A stretch of DNA of 64,000 nucleotides, taken from Platanthera guangdongensis (lineage: Eukaryota > Streptophyta > Magnoliopsida > Asparagales > Orchidaceae). Shown here in pieces: positions 23,719-35,250 of the stretch. The notes beneath the pieces were generated by a model, which was not told where the DNA came from, made no database searches, and saw nothing but the letters and a program-made list of their open reading frames with translations. Where the stretch lies: positions 21,427,538 through 21,491,537 of the forward strand of contig CM077152.1 of the NCBI GenBank assembly GCA_039583875.1. The letters are read 5' to 3'. A program made the position numbers and the translations under genes. Every line of letters begins with the position of its first letter. The stretch's first letter is position 1.

Positions 23719-24532
23719 AGGCCGCCCGGGGTGGGCGGCCTCGGCGGACGGCGGCAGGAGGCCGCCGCCCCTCGGGCAGCAGGGAGGTCGCCCTAGGCGG
23801 GCGTCCTCGACGGACGGCGGTAGGAGACCACCACCCCTTGAGAGAAATAGGAGGCCGCTACTGGTACTGCTGTTGGCGGACTCCTGCAAGGAAAAGACTG
23901 CACGATTAGCGGACCTAACCGCATGTCCCGCGAGGGTGAGCCATGGGAATAGCTCGTCGTCCCGCAGGGCACGCGGTTGCTAGGAGACCTAGGCGGATAG
24001 GGAAGACTGTCCGCCTACGCTGGGACCCATCGCGATCGAAAGGGATAATCTAAGGGTCACGATGAGCCAGCTGGCCATCTTGGGAAGGATCGCCGATTTC
24101 TGGGTTAACACTTGTGTAACCCTCTGAACCTATTGCGCAAGCACCACCTTTGGGTGAATGATTGTGCACTAGTCTCAGAGAACTCTCTAAAACATGTGAA
24201 ACCGTAATCTCACAAACTGACTCGAAAAGGCCACTTTGGCGGCTGCAGTTCTTATCAATCCACGAGACCCTTTCACACCGGGATATCTGAATATTGCCCT
24301 AAAATTAATGTCGTGTTTTTTTTTGCTTAATGACGTATGGGCACTTAATCGTCTATATAAAACACGAAGTTTTGTCAGAGATTGATTAATGAAATCACTT
24401 TGAGTTTCTATCCCTAATTTTAATTCCCTCTGAATAGTTAATGAGTTTTGAAAATAGTGTTCTTTAATTGAATTAATTAGAAAAATAATTTACTCCAAAT
24501 TATGAAGAAGACCAATAGGTTTAGGTAAACCA

Positions 24533-24547
24533 GACTCTGATACCAAC
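24533..24547 (-). other. tRNA-Met primer binding site
   Basis: The minus strand reads TTGGTATCAGAGTC right after a TTATAACA LTR end at 24548. Confidence 0.75.
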
Positions 24548-25445
24548 TGTTATAAAAAATATTGGAGTATGCGTCGCTACGGTGAATTTGTATTACCGAA
24601 GATTCTGCTTAATGCAGTGACTAATAAAGCTCCAAAGAATCGTTATAACACTATTAGTCTCTTTATCGGAGTGCAAACTGAAATTTATTTTCCTAACTTA
24701 TGAACAAAAATAAAGTGAGGTTGAACAAACGGTAACTGTAGTGCAGAATTAATTTATACCGATTTTGGATTCAAACTCGTGCGTCATCATGACCGAAAAT
24801 CCGAGAAGTTTGGACGTATACTTCTTTATGAAATCTGCGGCGTTAGCAGATCTCTACAACCAAAAGAGTTAGCACAAGTATACATGTACACATTATTTCT
24901 ACAAGTAATCTGTGATGAAAACATGCTTAACACCTTCAGTTTTTCTTCTTAAAGAAGAATCACTGGATTTGCTAGTTATGCACTTGATCAGAAAAATAAT
25001 ATCATATAAACATTTATTTCCATATGTATACCTGAGGCCTGAGGGGCAACGATGAGATCTGTAGATGAAGTAATCGCCAATAAATTTGTTAAGCCCAAAT
25101 CTGAATACTGATTTAATGTTGTATAACTGATCCAAATCAAAAACCAGCGGCAGTGTTCAGATGTACAAGATGGTCTACAGTGAAGTTTGCACGTCCCGAA
25201 AATGGCCGTGATCTCCTTGGCCAATAAACAGTGTGGCAAAACGACCACCGATCTACTCCGACGATCAGCTCTCCCAAAAGCCGAACGGTGATGGCGTTCC
25301 AGATCTGAGCAAAATCCTCCAACCGCCGACCGCCAGGGAAGAGGTTTTCGGGATTTCACACCCGTTCTAAGCGAAGAACTCCTTCACGGCACTGGCGAAG
25401 ATCACCGAGCTCCAATCTGAACGAAAATCCGGGACTGAATGGAGA
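24548..25445 (-). repeat. 5' LTR next to the primer site, upper limit unknown
   Basis: The 3' end of a minus-strand LTR (TGTTATAAAAAATATTGG read on the plus strand) lies at 24548. It extends through AT-rich DNA toward the G-rich tract; its start was not found. No convincing match to the DNA after the copia-D RNase H stop, so it may belong to another element. Confidence 0.45.
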
Positions 25446-25449
25446 AGAT

Positions 25450-25562
25450 GGGGGGGGGGGGGGGGGGGGGCGCCGGGTTCCACTCTGGTATGAGGGGGGG
25501 AAAAAGGGGGGAGGGGGGAGGGAAGAGAAAGAAAAAGAGGGGGAGGAGAAGAAGGGGGGGCA
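25450..25562. repeat. G-run and G-rich low-complexity tract
   Basis: A run of about 21 G bases at 25450-25470 is followed by GGGGGGAAAAAGGGGGG-type sequence. Run length may be unreliable in the assembly. Confidence 0.9.
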
Positions 25563-25699
25563 AGAGAGTTAGGTTGCCTTTCTCTTTTATTTTTAATTTT
25601 TTTTAAAATGATTTTTGTCCTTTATGCTTTTCTCCTGCAATGAATTTTTAAGCCTTCCGCGATTGAATTTATGACACATAGTAAAACGCCGCAAATAAA

Positions 25700-25847
25700 T
25701 GTAGAAGGCGCTCGAAACATCCGGAGGAAAGTCTAAGTGGAACCTTACTCTCCGTTGTCCCCAGCTAGGTATATATATATGGTTAAACCTAGGGTTTAAT
25801 ATGCACAAAGCCCACAAGCCCGTTATTCGTCCGAATATACACTTACA
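25700..25847 (-). repeat. Copia-A 3' LTR
   Basis: Reads TGTAGAAGGCGCTCG to ATACACTTACA on the plus strand; differs from the 5' LTR at two bases (in the GCACAAAGCCCAC region). Confidence 0.95.
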
Positions 25848-26622
25848 ATCTCCTCCTATATTCGTGACAAATAACGGTGACGTTTCGGGGTGCTGGAGTG
25901 TAGACAAAATAATAATTCAAACTAAGCAAAAACAATCAGGACAGATCATACTAATAAAACAAAAGAAAATAAGGTTTTGCCTCAACGACAAACCACCACA
26001 CAGATGCTGTCCAAAAACCATAGTCTGAATAATTATTACAAAACAATGACATGAATTAAACGTTTGATGATTCTACTCATCTAGTAGATCATCACCATCT
26101 ATGTCCAAGTCTACAGCTCCTCCATAATCTCCATCGTAGCCTGCAAGGAATTTCATGAGTCAGACTCTATGAATTCATAAACATATGCAGTAACATTTAA
26201 AGTAAACTAGCTCTTACTAAATGAGCTTAGCACTTCTAGCAACGGTGAAGTAACTCTGTCAGCATCTCATCCAGTCTAACTAGGACTAGTCATGTTACCT
26301 TACTCATTACGGATCACTATGTGCCTCACCAACACATGTGGGCACACATCACGTGCAACATTATCAAATGTGGAATAATGTGTTGTGACCAATAATGTTT
26401 AGGTTAACATTTACAACGACTTTCAATTCCCAGTTGAATAACTCTTGAATCAACTTACAATAGGAGGACGTTAGGTTATCAAGTATGGAATAACCAGCAT
26501 CCAACCATCTTGGGTTTTCATCAAGAAATTATTTGGGATTTTCAGTCTGTTACTATTTAGATGCTTGAATGTTGACAGCTATAGGCTCGTACGTATCAAA
26601 ACATAAACGTTGGAGGAAAGTT

Positions 26623-29600
26623 TCATATTTCTATGAACTTTAATCTCATTTCCCCCGATGTTTTGATTGTGAGAGCTCTATTTAATCCTTTAGTAAGGGC
26701 GTCTGCAACATTATCTTTTGACCTCACATCAACGAGGTTCACAATCCCTTGAGTCGTAAGGGAGGTCAACCAGGCTTGTTTCATCCGTAGTTGCCTTCTT
26801 TTGCTATTGAACAACGTGTTCGTAGCAATCGTTTTAGTAGCCTGATTGTCGCAGTAAACTGCAACAGAACTCAGTTTCAGGCTCGACAGTGGAATGTCCA
26901 TCACCAAATCTCTTATCCACTCTGCCTCTTCACCAGCTGAAGCTAGAGCATAGAGTTCGGATTCCATAGATGAGAGTGCAATGCACGACTGTCTCTTGGA
27001 CTTCCAGGCTACAGCTGCTCCTCCTAGTGTGAAGAGGAATCCACTAGTGGACTTGCTGTCGTTTACTTTTGAGCACCATGATGCATCAGAATATCCTTCC
27101 AGAACTGGAGGATGACCATTATAACATAAAGCATACTGTCGGGTGTGCTTTAAGTATCGCATCAGCCTATCGAGGGCATCCCAATGGTCTTGGCTAGGAT
27201 TGCTAGTGAACCTACTTAACATGCCGACCGTAAAGGCTATGTCAGGTCTTGTACAGACCATAGCGTACATGAGGCTACCAAGCAGTTTAGAATAATCTAA
27301 CTGTCGAACCGCAGCACCATCATTGGGCTTTAAGCGGTTAGAATAATCGTATGGTGTCTCAGCCGCTTTACGTTCACTGTATCCCCACGTGTCCAACATG
27401 GACTGGATGTAGTGGCTTTGACTTAGGGAAATGCCATGTTTCCCAAAGCTCACTTGCATACCTAGTATAGTGTCAACTACACCGAGGTCTTTAATGCTAA
27501 ACGTCTGCATTAGTTCCGACTTAACGTCATCCACCACGGATTGATCAGAACCAAGAATCAGCATATCATCCACGTACAAGCATATTATGGCGACGTTGTC
27601 TGATCTATGACGTATGTAAAGACATTTGTCCGAGAGACTCGACTTGAATCCCATGTTCTTTACAGTATAGTCAAACTTCTCATGCCATAATTTTGGTGCT
27701 TGTTTTAATCCGTATAGCGATTTTAAAAGCTTACAGACCTTGTTTTCGTGACCGTGTACAATGAAACCTTCAGGTTGACTCATGTAGATCTCTTCGGTCA
27801 GATCTCCGTTCAAGAACGCAGTCTTAACATCCATTTGATGAACAACAAAGTTCTCAATGACCGAAATAGCAAGAAGAACTCTAATGGTTGCTAAGTGACA
27901 CACGAGTGAGTATACATCAAAGTAGCCTACTCCGCTTACTTGTGTGAAACCTTTAGCCACCAGGCGTGCTTTATACTGAGCTACGCTACCATCGGGATTT
28001 AGTTTCCTTTTCAGAACTCACTTGCACCCTACAGTTTTAGCCCCTGTTGGCTTATCAACTAACGTCCAGGTGTCGTTCTGAAGGAGAGAGTTCATCTCAT
28101 CCTCAATAGCTTCTTTCCAGAGTAGGGAATCCCTTGATCTCATCGCTTCCTTAAAGGTAGATGGATCATCCTCAACGTGGTAAGTGACAAAATCACTACC
28201 GAAGGTTCTGGGGGTTCTCTCTCTCACTGAAGTCCTCCTAGACTCTAGGCCAGAGTTATCTACCGGAACAGAATAGGAGGTGCTCGGTACTGATTCAGGA
28301 ACTTCCTCAGTAATAGTTGCTTGCATACCTGGGATTATTAGGTTCTTGTCTTTGAGGAACTTATCCTCGAAGAACACTGCATCCCTAGATTCTATTATGA
28401 TATTATTAGACAGGTCTAAGAATCTATCTGCAGCACTATCTTCAGCACAACCTAAGTAGACACATGTATTGGTCCTAGGTCCAACCTTAGACCGTCTAGG
28501 GTCAGGAACCCTGACATAGGCTAAACAGCCCCAGGTCTTAAGTCTAGTTAAAGACGGGGGTCGCTTAAACCAAAGCTCGTAGGGTGTAACCTCTAACTTA
28601 GCATGAGGAACTTTATTCAAAATGTGATTCGCAGTCAAGACTGCTTCTCCCCAATAAGCGGAAGGCATGCCTGCAGTGAGCAGCATAGAGTTCAACATCT
28701 CTGTTAACGTTCTATTTTTGCGCTCGGCTATGCCGTTAGATTGGGGGGAGTAAGGAGCAGTGGTTTCTGCGATGATGCCCTGTGAAGCAAGGAAGCATCT
28801 GAACTCACTGGACATGTATTCTCCTCCTCGATCACTCCTAAATCTCTTTATTTTCATGCTTAATTGGTTTTCTACCCTGGTTTTGAAAAGGCAAAATTTT
28901 TCAAACGCTTCGTCTTTAGTTTTAAGCAACGAAATATGACAAAACCTTGTGCAGTCATCTATGAACGTGATCATATACTTCCTTCCACCTATAGTGACAA
29001 AACTCTTAAAGTCACAAAGATCGGAATGTATAAGCTCAAGAGGTGTTGTGCTCCTAGTAACCGTGCCAAAAGGTTTCCTAGTGATCTTAGTCTGAGCACA
29101 CACTTCACATTTTCCAAGAGGAGACTTAGTGTCTAATGTGATCTTGTGAGTTCTAGCGACTTGGAACATTTTCCTGTAGTTTACGTGTCCTAGTCTCTCA
29201 TGTAGAGTCCTAGGGCTAACTAAATTCAATTGAACTTGTTGCACTACCTCATTTGCTAGACTCAGACGGTACATCCTATTTTGGACGTAGGCACATCCAA
29301 AGTAGTGAGAGTTAACTGACAGAGTCACTCTACCGCTACAAAAAGTAACTGACATACCAGCATCACACAACAAACTAATAGACACTAAGTTAACAGATAA
29401 AGAAGGAATAAATTTTACGTTCTTTAAAAGTAAAGACTTACCTGAGGAGAGCAACAGAGTTGCGTTCCCCACCTTCAATGCGTCAGCTGTTCCTCCATCT
29501 GCTACAGTCACTGATTCCTTTGCATTCTTCAGCCCTGTCAAGAGATTAGCATTGTTGCAAACATGGCACGTTGCCCCAGAATCTAGGAACCACTCTGTGC

Positions 29601-30489
29601 TGGCTTGCTCGTGTCCGACCATGGCAACAAAGTCGGATGGCTCAGCTTGACTAACCAGATGAGCCTGGTTGCCCTCTTGTGGTGCCTTAGTTCTTTCCTT
29701 CCTCGGTAACTTGCAGTCAGATGCACAGTGTCCCCACTTGTTGCAGTTAAAACATTTACCCTTAAATTTCTTAGAGGGTCTACTCGGTCCTGCAACCTGA
29801 GGGCTACTACGAGACGGTTTGGTCTTGTGAGGGGGAGGAGCACGCTTAGAGCTTGAAATCATGTTGGCAGCAGCTTTCTGCTTGCCAACAGCTTCCAAGG
29901 CGTGCTTCGTCCTGTTCTCATCCTCAATGCGTATGAAACGCTTGAGGTCGTTCAGACCAACCTGCATCTTCTTGCGGTACATCTCCGTTTTGAAATTGTA
30001 CCACGAGGATGGCAACTTATACACAATTGTGCCCGCAACAAAACTATCTGGCAGACTAATAGACTCACTATGCAGAGAATCAACCAAATTTTCAAATTCG
30101 GATACCTGAGGGAGAATGGCTTTCTCCTCGTCGAAGCTGAAGGAGTGGAACTTGTCCATCAGATGAGCCTTGGAGAGGTCCTCCTCCTGCTTGAAGTGCT
30201 CCTCCAGTGCTTCCCAGATCTCCTTACCAGACTGCATCTTGATGTAGTTCTTGGCCAGGCTGGAGGATAAGCAGTTCAGCAGGTAATCCCTGCAGAAGTC
30301 CTCATCTTCGACCCAATGCGCCTCATCTTCAGTCCCAGCAACGTCAGCACGAGTAGACTTGATGGTGTAGAAAACGTTCAGGTATTTCATCCCGAACTGG
30401 GTGTTCAACTTCCAATCATTGAACTCTGTGGCAGTGAACTTCTCCAATTTGTTCATGGGTACTGGAGAGGACAAGCTGGAGTTCCTCAT
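26623..30489 (-). pseudogene. Copia-A gag-pol polyprotein, open except one TGA
   Basis: I start at the ATG at 30487-30489 (MRNSSLSSPVPMNKLEKF); the frame is open further upstream but only through leader repeats. Of 1,288 codons, one is an internal stop: TGA at 28018-28020 (about codon 824) where the RT-entry motif CKW needs tryptophan. Order: UBN2 gag (about 15-200), zinc knuckle CFNCNKWGHCASDC (about 244-257), protease WFLDSGATCHV (about 297), pre-integrase LHERLGHVNYRKM (about 430), integrase DDE (D near 486, RSDRGGEY near 549, E near 585), RT with [11 protein letters not shown] and an intact YVDD (about 975), and RNase H with [18 protein letters not shown] and VADALTKGL. It encodes everything for autonomous movement apart from the stop, a G-to-A change from TGG. 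Confidence 0.95.
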
Positions 30490-30589
30490 CTTGACGGAAA
30501 AACAGAGAGTAAAGAGGATCTCGACTGGATCGGCAACCTTGCCGAAAGAGACAATGCAGCAGGGAAGAGGCGATCGACGATCGGGAGAG

Positions 30590-30950
30590 AGCGATCGACT
30601 ACTGGGAAAAACAATCGTCGAACGTGAAAGCGCAGACGTTGAGCGCTGGACGATCGTCGAACGTCGACAGGGAAACGTCGAACGTCGACCGGGAAGCAAT
30701 CGTCGAACGTCGACCGGGAAGCGATCGTCGAACGTCGACCGGGAAGCGATCGTCAAACGTTGACCGAGAAACGATCGTCGAGCGGGAAGACGATCGTCGA
30801 ACTGGAATCGTCGACCGGGGATCGTCGACCGGGGATCGACGATCGGGGAACGTCAACCGGGGATCGACGATCGGGGAACTGCCAGGCGATCGTCGAACGG
30901 GCGATCGTCGACCGGGATCTGCTAAGCGATCGTCGAACGGAAGCCCTGGT
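30590..30950. repeat. Degenerate minisatellite of about 25 bp in copia-A leader
   Basis: About a dozen units of the type CGATCGTCGAACGTCGACCG lie between the 5' LTR and gag. The core CGACGATCGTCG is palindromic. Unit length and sequence drift along the array. Copia-B lacks it. Confidence 0.8.
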
Positions 30951-31290
30951 TCCGCGACGGGGAAGACGCAACGACGAGCTCTTTGTTCAGCGGCGCCGAA
31001 CGCGACGACAAGCCCAAGCAGGCGGCTTCAAGGGGACGCGAAAGGCCCAGGAGCAATCGTCGACTGGATGCAGAGAACCGCAAACCCTTTGTTCCGCTAA
31101 AGCGAACGCGGCGGCGAACCCTTTGTAGACGGCTTATAGAGCGACGACGTCGTTCTTCACTCCTTCGTTCTCTGTCAACGAAGGGAGAAGGAGGCGGAGA
31201 AGAACAGTCGCGAAAAGGCAAAGGAGAACGGCGGCAACTATCGGGAACGAAGGCGAACCCTAGAAATCGCGAGCAAGCGCCAGAAGGACC

Positions 31291-31321
31291 TGTTTCGAGA
31301 ATGTAGAAGGCGCTCGAAACA
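31291..31321 (-). other. Inverted repeat across the copia-A LTR/leader junction
   Basis: Nine-base arms TGTTTCGAG (31291-31299) and CTCGAAACA (31313-31321) with a 13-base loop that contains the LTR end (31302). It occupies the place where a tRNA primer site is expected. Copia-B has an equivalent with different arm sequence (41063-41099). Confidence 0.8.
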
Positions 31322-31449
31322 TCCGGAGGAAAGTCTAAGTGGAACCTTACTCTCCGTTGTCCCCAGCTAGGTATATATATATGGTTAAACCTAGGGTTTA
31401 ATATGCGCAAAGCCCCCAAGCCCGTTATTCGTCCGAATATACACTTACA
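31302..31449 (-). repeat. Copia-A 5' LTR
   Basis: 148 bp with the same ends as the 3' copy. A minus-strand TATATATATA box is at about 31372-31382, about 80 bp before the LTR end, so R and U5 together can only be some 50 bp. Confidence 0.95.
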
Positions 31450-31612
31450 ATAAATAATGTAAAAAATAAGTCATTGTTGTCATCATGTGTTGTGCCATCA
31501 GTAAGAAATGCTCAAATGCTGCTCATAGATAAATGATATCTGTCTTATGGCTGAGACAGACGGGCGATTTTGCACCAGAATTCATTGCCCTTGTAAGAAA
31601 TGTTGCTATTCT

Positions 31613-32170
31613 CTAGATTTTAGTGTAGATTGTGGGTTGGATATACCTCTTAAGAAAAGCGTCCCCGAACTCTTCCACTGACGGGGTGCGTCCCGGAAAC
31701 TGGCGGCCGCTATGGCTCACCCACCACAACTTGGCGTCTCCTTCCAATATGAACGCCGCATACTCAGCTTTCTTTTCCTCTGGCGTCTCTGCCGCCCTTA
31801 ACAGTTCTTGAATGCGAACCCACCAGTCTTCCGCATCCGTTGGCGTTCCGACACCCTTGAAAGACGGGGGATGGAAACTCAGGAAATACTTCATGTGTCG
31901 GTCTCCATGTCCAACAACTACTCTCTCCGCCAAAGGCTCCACTCGCCTGGCTTCTGTTCCTGGCACGGCCGTTGCCGTATCTGGTGTGGCAGGGGCTGCC
32001 ACCTGAGCCGCTGCTGCAGCCTGAGCTGCCACCATCGCTTCTGCAAGCATGCGGCAGAAGTCGGCCGGGTCTACACCCGTGCCCAAAAGACCTGGAGCAG
32101 TAGCACTGCTCGCTGAGAGATCATCCCTTGCTCTTGAAGTGCCCGCCTCGTTGCTTGCACTCTTCAGGAA
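31613..32170 (-). pseudogene. Ty3/gypsy gag fragment
   Basis: A frame without an ATG opens after a stop near 32205 and carries the retrotransposon gag signature: MKYFLSFHPPSFKGVGTPTD, EDWWVRIQELLRAAETPEEK, YAAFILEGDAKLWW and FGDAFLKRYIQPT. Gag would form the particle core. It is preceded by a primer site (32280-32294), so this is the 5' end of a gypsy element; it is cut off near 31620 and the rest of gag and pol are absent. Confidence 0.85.
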
Positions 32171-32279
32171 GACAAGAATAAGGGATTAGTCTCCAATCTC
32201 AAGACTAAAACATAAGGACACTCATGGTCCCGCGTTACTCTTATGTGGATAACTTCTCTACGCACTGACCTTGAATCTA

Positions 32280-32457
32280 ACCTGGCTCTGATACCAAATT
32301 GTAACACCTCCCCTGTAATGGACGTATAATATGGGTCCGGCCGGGGCCCCACAACATACGAACGCCACAGCTTTAGCATTAAAAGTTGATATAGCTACCC
32401 AAACTCAAAACACTTGCACAACACAGCGGAAAACCAAGCACAACTAGAAGTTATCCA
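32280..32457 (-). repeat. Gypsy primer site and 5' LTR end
   Basis: The minus strand reads TGGTATCAGAGCCAGG (about 32280-32294) just inside an LTR end that reads TGTAACACCTCCCCTG from 32299 on the plus strand. The LTR seems cut at about 32457 by the next element. Confidence 0.65.
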
Positions 32458-33287
32458 CTAACTCGGTTGGCCTGCAGAGACAGTTTTTGCATCTAATGCA
32501 GCCGGTATCTCTCCTACATGATAGACCTGCGGAAAGAGGTCAATGGGATAGGAGGTCCAGTCGATGGTCAGGTACTTGATCTTCAGGATGGTCTGGATGA
32601 CTCCTCCCAAAGGGAGTGTATTTACCCGCTGACGATCGGGGGACTTGAGGAGAAAAGTATACCTCATGATAGACAGGATGAGATCTGAAACGCTGAATGG
32701 CTTCTGCGCTATAATGTGATAGGTCACCATGGATAGCTGAGCCGTGATCTTTCGAGTATCTCCTGCCTTGAACATCAGCGAATGGCGGAGGATATCCTGA
32801 ATTATCCGAGCAACTGGTGTGAGTGTGTCCACCGAAGTGAAAAGTCAGGACGCCCCTCCGCTCCATGGAGAACCTCGTTCATCACTCTCCAATCCCGTGC
32901 TGTCCTGAAGGATTCTACAACATCCAAGTATGGAAGGTTGGATGGCCACACGTACTTCGTCTCCAGGTCGGCATGGGTGATAGTAACTATCTCATCCCCG
33001 ATGCAAGACTGAACTCCTCCTCCCAGACGCATCAGAGATGGATCCCTCAAGTTGTTGTAGAACTCTCGAACGAGAGCGGAGGAAAAGGAACACCCATCTG
33101 ATATCACCGCCAACACGCCCGATTCTTCGAGATACTCATAGATATGAGTATACCGATCATCAATTTCTATGAGCATAGGAATGCTCACAGTGGCGTTGTC
33201 TATAGCGGGGTGCGTAGTCTCTCCACGGTTTCGTTTTGAAATACTTCGACGTCCAGAGTGTGCGCTCGAGGAGGCCATTTCCTGCAT
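32458..33287 (-). pseudogene. Plant putative transposon protein, frameshifted
   Basis: Two frames overlap at 32802-32832. The first (33287-32802) opens MASSSAHSGRRSISKRNRGE and carries SSALVREFYNNLRDPSLMR and VTITHADLETKY. The second (32832-32458) carries TPVARIIQDILRHSLMF, LSMVTYHIIAQKPFSVSDLI and LPLGGVIQTILKIKYLTID. This matches, as I recall it, the plant-specific putative transposon protein domain seen in many retroelement-rich plant genomes; its function is unknown. A single frameshift near 32815 splits it. Confidence 0.55.
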
Positions 33288-34000
33288 GAAACAACATTCA
33301 AAAACTCAAATCAGGAACTGGGATCCAAAACTGAAAATTCACAAAAATTGAGTGAAATCTGGGAGCTATCACAGGCGATAATTAGCTATCACCGGCGGTA
33401 GCTCGACGGACTGCACTTCACCTCTTTCCGCCGTTTTGAGCTAAAAATCGATTTCTTTTGTAAAAACCACTCCAATCTCCATGTTTTTCATAGATCTATA
33501 TATGAACTTCGTAGATCTTGAAAGAGGAGATGAGATCCGACAATAAACATCTAAAAATGAAACATGTGAAAGTATCTCTTTTTACTCCTCCGCATCTCGA
33601 ATCCTTTACAAACAATGACAATATTTTTCACCTCTTAAAGCGTAGATCCGAAATAGACTAAAACAATGGCAATATGTTTTCAAAAAGGGGGATATGTGAG
33701 AGGAGATCCATGAAGAAGTGGATATAAAAATGCCATGAGAGAACACATCTACTCCACAAAGACATCTCATATGGATCCTAAAAACAAGAAATTAAGCAAA
33801 AATGAGAAAGGATAGAGCATTACCTGGAATCAAAGGAGATCTGTAGGGCTGGAGAAGCTTCTTTCCAAAAGGGGATGCAAGGTGAGAATGAGTGTGGGCG
33901 GATCTGAAATAACCTACAGCATATTTATTCTGGAGTTACCGCGGCGCGGTAGTACTACCGACAGGCGATAGTACTCTGACTCGCATATAAGTACACACGA
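33288..34000. other. Spacer with GGCGGTA/ATCGCC palindromic words
   Basis: No gene. Words such as CTATCACCGGCGGTAGC (about 33388) and GCGGCGCGGTAGTACTACCG (about 33940) resemble the palindromes inside the Sirevirus LTR at 35580-37236, which suggests further Sirevirus-derived DNA. Confidence 0.4.
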
Positions 34001-35250
34001 AAATCATGCTTATCCAACCTGTTTTGACAAGGCTAGGGAATATCTTAAGGTGTCCATATAGTAGACAAATGGTGGTCGTTTTAGGGCCAAAGTGCGTTTT
34101 TTTTTATCTCATGGGGGCTCATATGACCGAGTCGTGGTATATTTTCAAGTATATACAATGTTTGCTAATCTTTTTGTCAATTTGTACGGCACATTGGTAT
34201 CCTGTCATGATGAGCGAAGTTAAATTTTTGTCTAGCTATTGAGTGCGAAAATTAATGTGGGTGTACGTTGTCTATGCCTCTAAGTATGTGTGAGGATTTA
34301 TTTACGATAATGATTACACCTCTCACACACCACTTGATCATGCACTCAACCTGAGATAATAAGCTGACATGCTATAAATCGTGACACTAACTTTAACATA
34401 TCTGATATATCTTGAACAATCAATGTCATGAAATCAAATTGCGCGTGTCTATGCTAATTAAATTTTTGGGCCAAAACTAGAAAGGCATATGTCCAATGTA
34501 AACAAGTTAAAGTGGATCTACCTATGTGGGTAGATTTCGATTGACTTGGGGTCTTGTTCTGCTTTGATTATGTATAAAGTTGATGGCCTAACTCCAAAAT
34601 AAAATGATGGCCATCAAATCCCGCTTACAGACCCCCCAAGCACTACTCATCCCTCCTGATAAGTCTTCATAAGCGTTGTGAGGGTGAGCACCTTGGATTA
34701 CAAAGTCGTTTCGATCTTGTGCATGGACTACACTTTATGATTTGTGCCCTTGATTTAATTTCTTTATGCCGCACTATGTCATGTGACGTGATTTTTCACT
34801 ATATCTCTTTGGTGTTAGCATCGTTAGTTTGCTTGATATAAAACATGTCTGCATGATATCTCTATTGAATGTTTTGTCTCTTGGTGCTACACGTGCACAT
34901 GTCATTATCTTATTTAAATCTTCCGCGCATAAGAATTGGACCTCAACTACATTCGATGCTTTTCGCACAATACGTACTGACACATTTTTTTCTCTCATGA
35001 CGATATTTGTGTTTGCCTATTTTTCTCTCTATTTATCTAAACCCTGCAAACATTCATGTCATACTTGATGTGTGCTATGTCTCGTGCATATAGTCCATTT
35101 TCTTCACTCTGATTAGCGTTTGCTCCTGATTTTGACCCTGTTTTACAATTCTCTGATTTCAAGTGCTGTGTAGGTCTATATTACGTTATCTCTCGCCTAC
35201 AATTTTCATCCTCCTTGGTCGGTTGGCCTCGCCCATTCTTTTGATATTAT
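34001..35250 (+). other. Sirevirus 3' non-coding region
   Basis: No supported frame. By position it precedes the purine-tract array and the 3' LTR of the plus-strand Sirevirus. Gag-pol of that element is absent from the window. Confidence 0.5.

Larger units (their letters stand above)
21582..24110 (-). repeat. 2,529-bp solo LTR with a hairpin-array U3
   Basis: On the plus strand it reads TGTTGATGCGCG to GGGTTAACA and is flanked by CTTGT at 21577-21581 and CTTGT at 24111-24115, a perfect 5-bp target duplication. A minus-strand TATA box (22414-22421) and an AATAAA signal on the minus strand near 22035 give U3 (24110 to about 22420), R and U5 (to 21582). U3 holds the 61-bp repeats. No internal genes remain. 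Family is unknown. Confidence 0.85.
21319..24532 (-). other. Copia-D 5' leader, split by a solo LTR
   Basis: Between the gag ATG and the primer site. Without the inserted LTR (21582-24110) and one copy of its duplication the leader is about 0.68 kb. It contains CACCTTTGGGTG-type inverted repeats at 21439-21450 (imperfect), 21527-21538 and 24145-24156. The assignment of the primer site at 24533 to this element is by position and orientation. Confidence 0.5.
25700..31449 (-). mobile_element. Complete Ty1/copia element (copia-A), 5,750 bp
   Basis: Two 148-bp LTRs (25700-25847 and 31302-31449) bracket one gag-pol, with target duplication ATAAA at 25695-25699 and 31450-31454. The LTRs differ at 2 of 148 positions, so the insertion is recent; at a commonly used grass rate of 1.3e-8 per site per year that is about half a million years (rate assumed). 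A purine tract (TAGGAGGAGAT on the minus strand) precedes the 3' LTR. No tRNA-Met primer site follows the 5' LTR. Confidence 0.95.

Noticed and set aside
22500..23983. Open frames across the GC-rich repeat array, or a CRISPR-like array
   Set aside because: Frames result from a 61-bp repeat without stops, and there are no unique spacers; this is an LTR minisatellite in plant DNA.
17085..25445. Pairing 17085-17548 and 24548-25445 as the two LTRs of copia-D
   Set aside because: No convincing similarity between the two stretches by eye, so LTR limits are left open.
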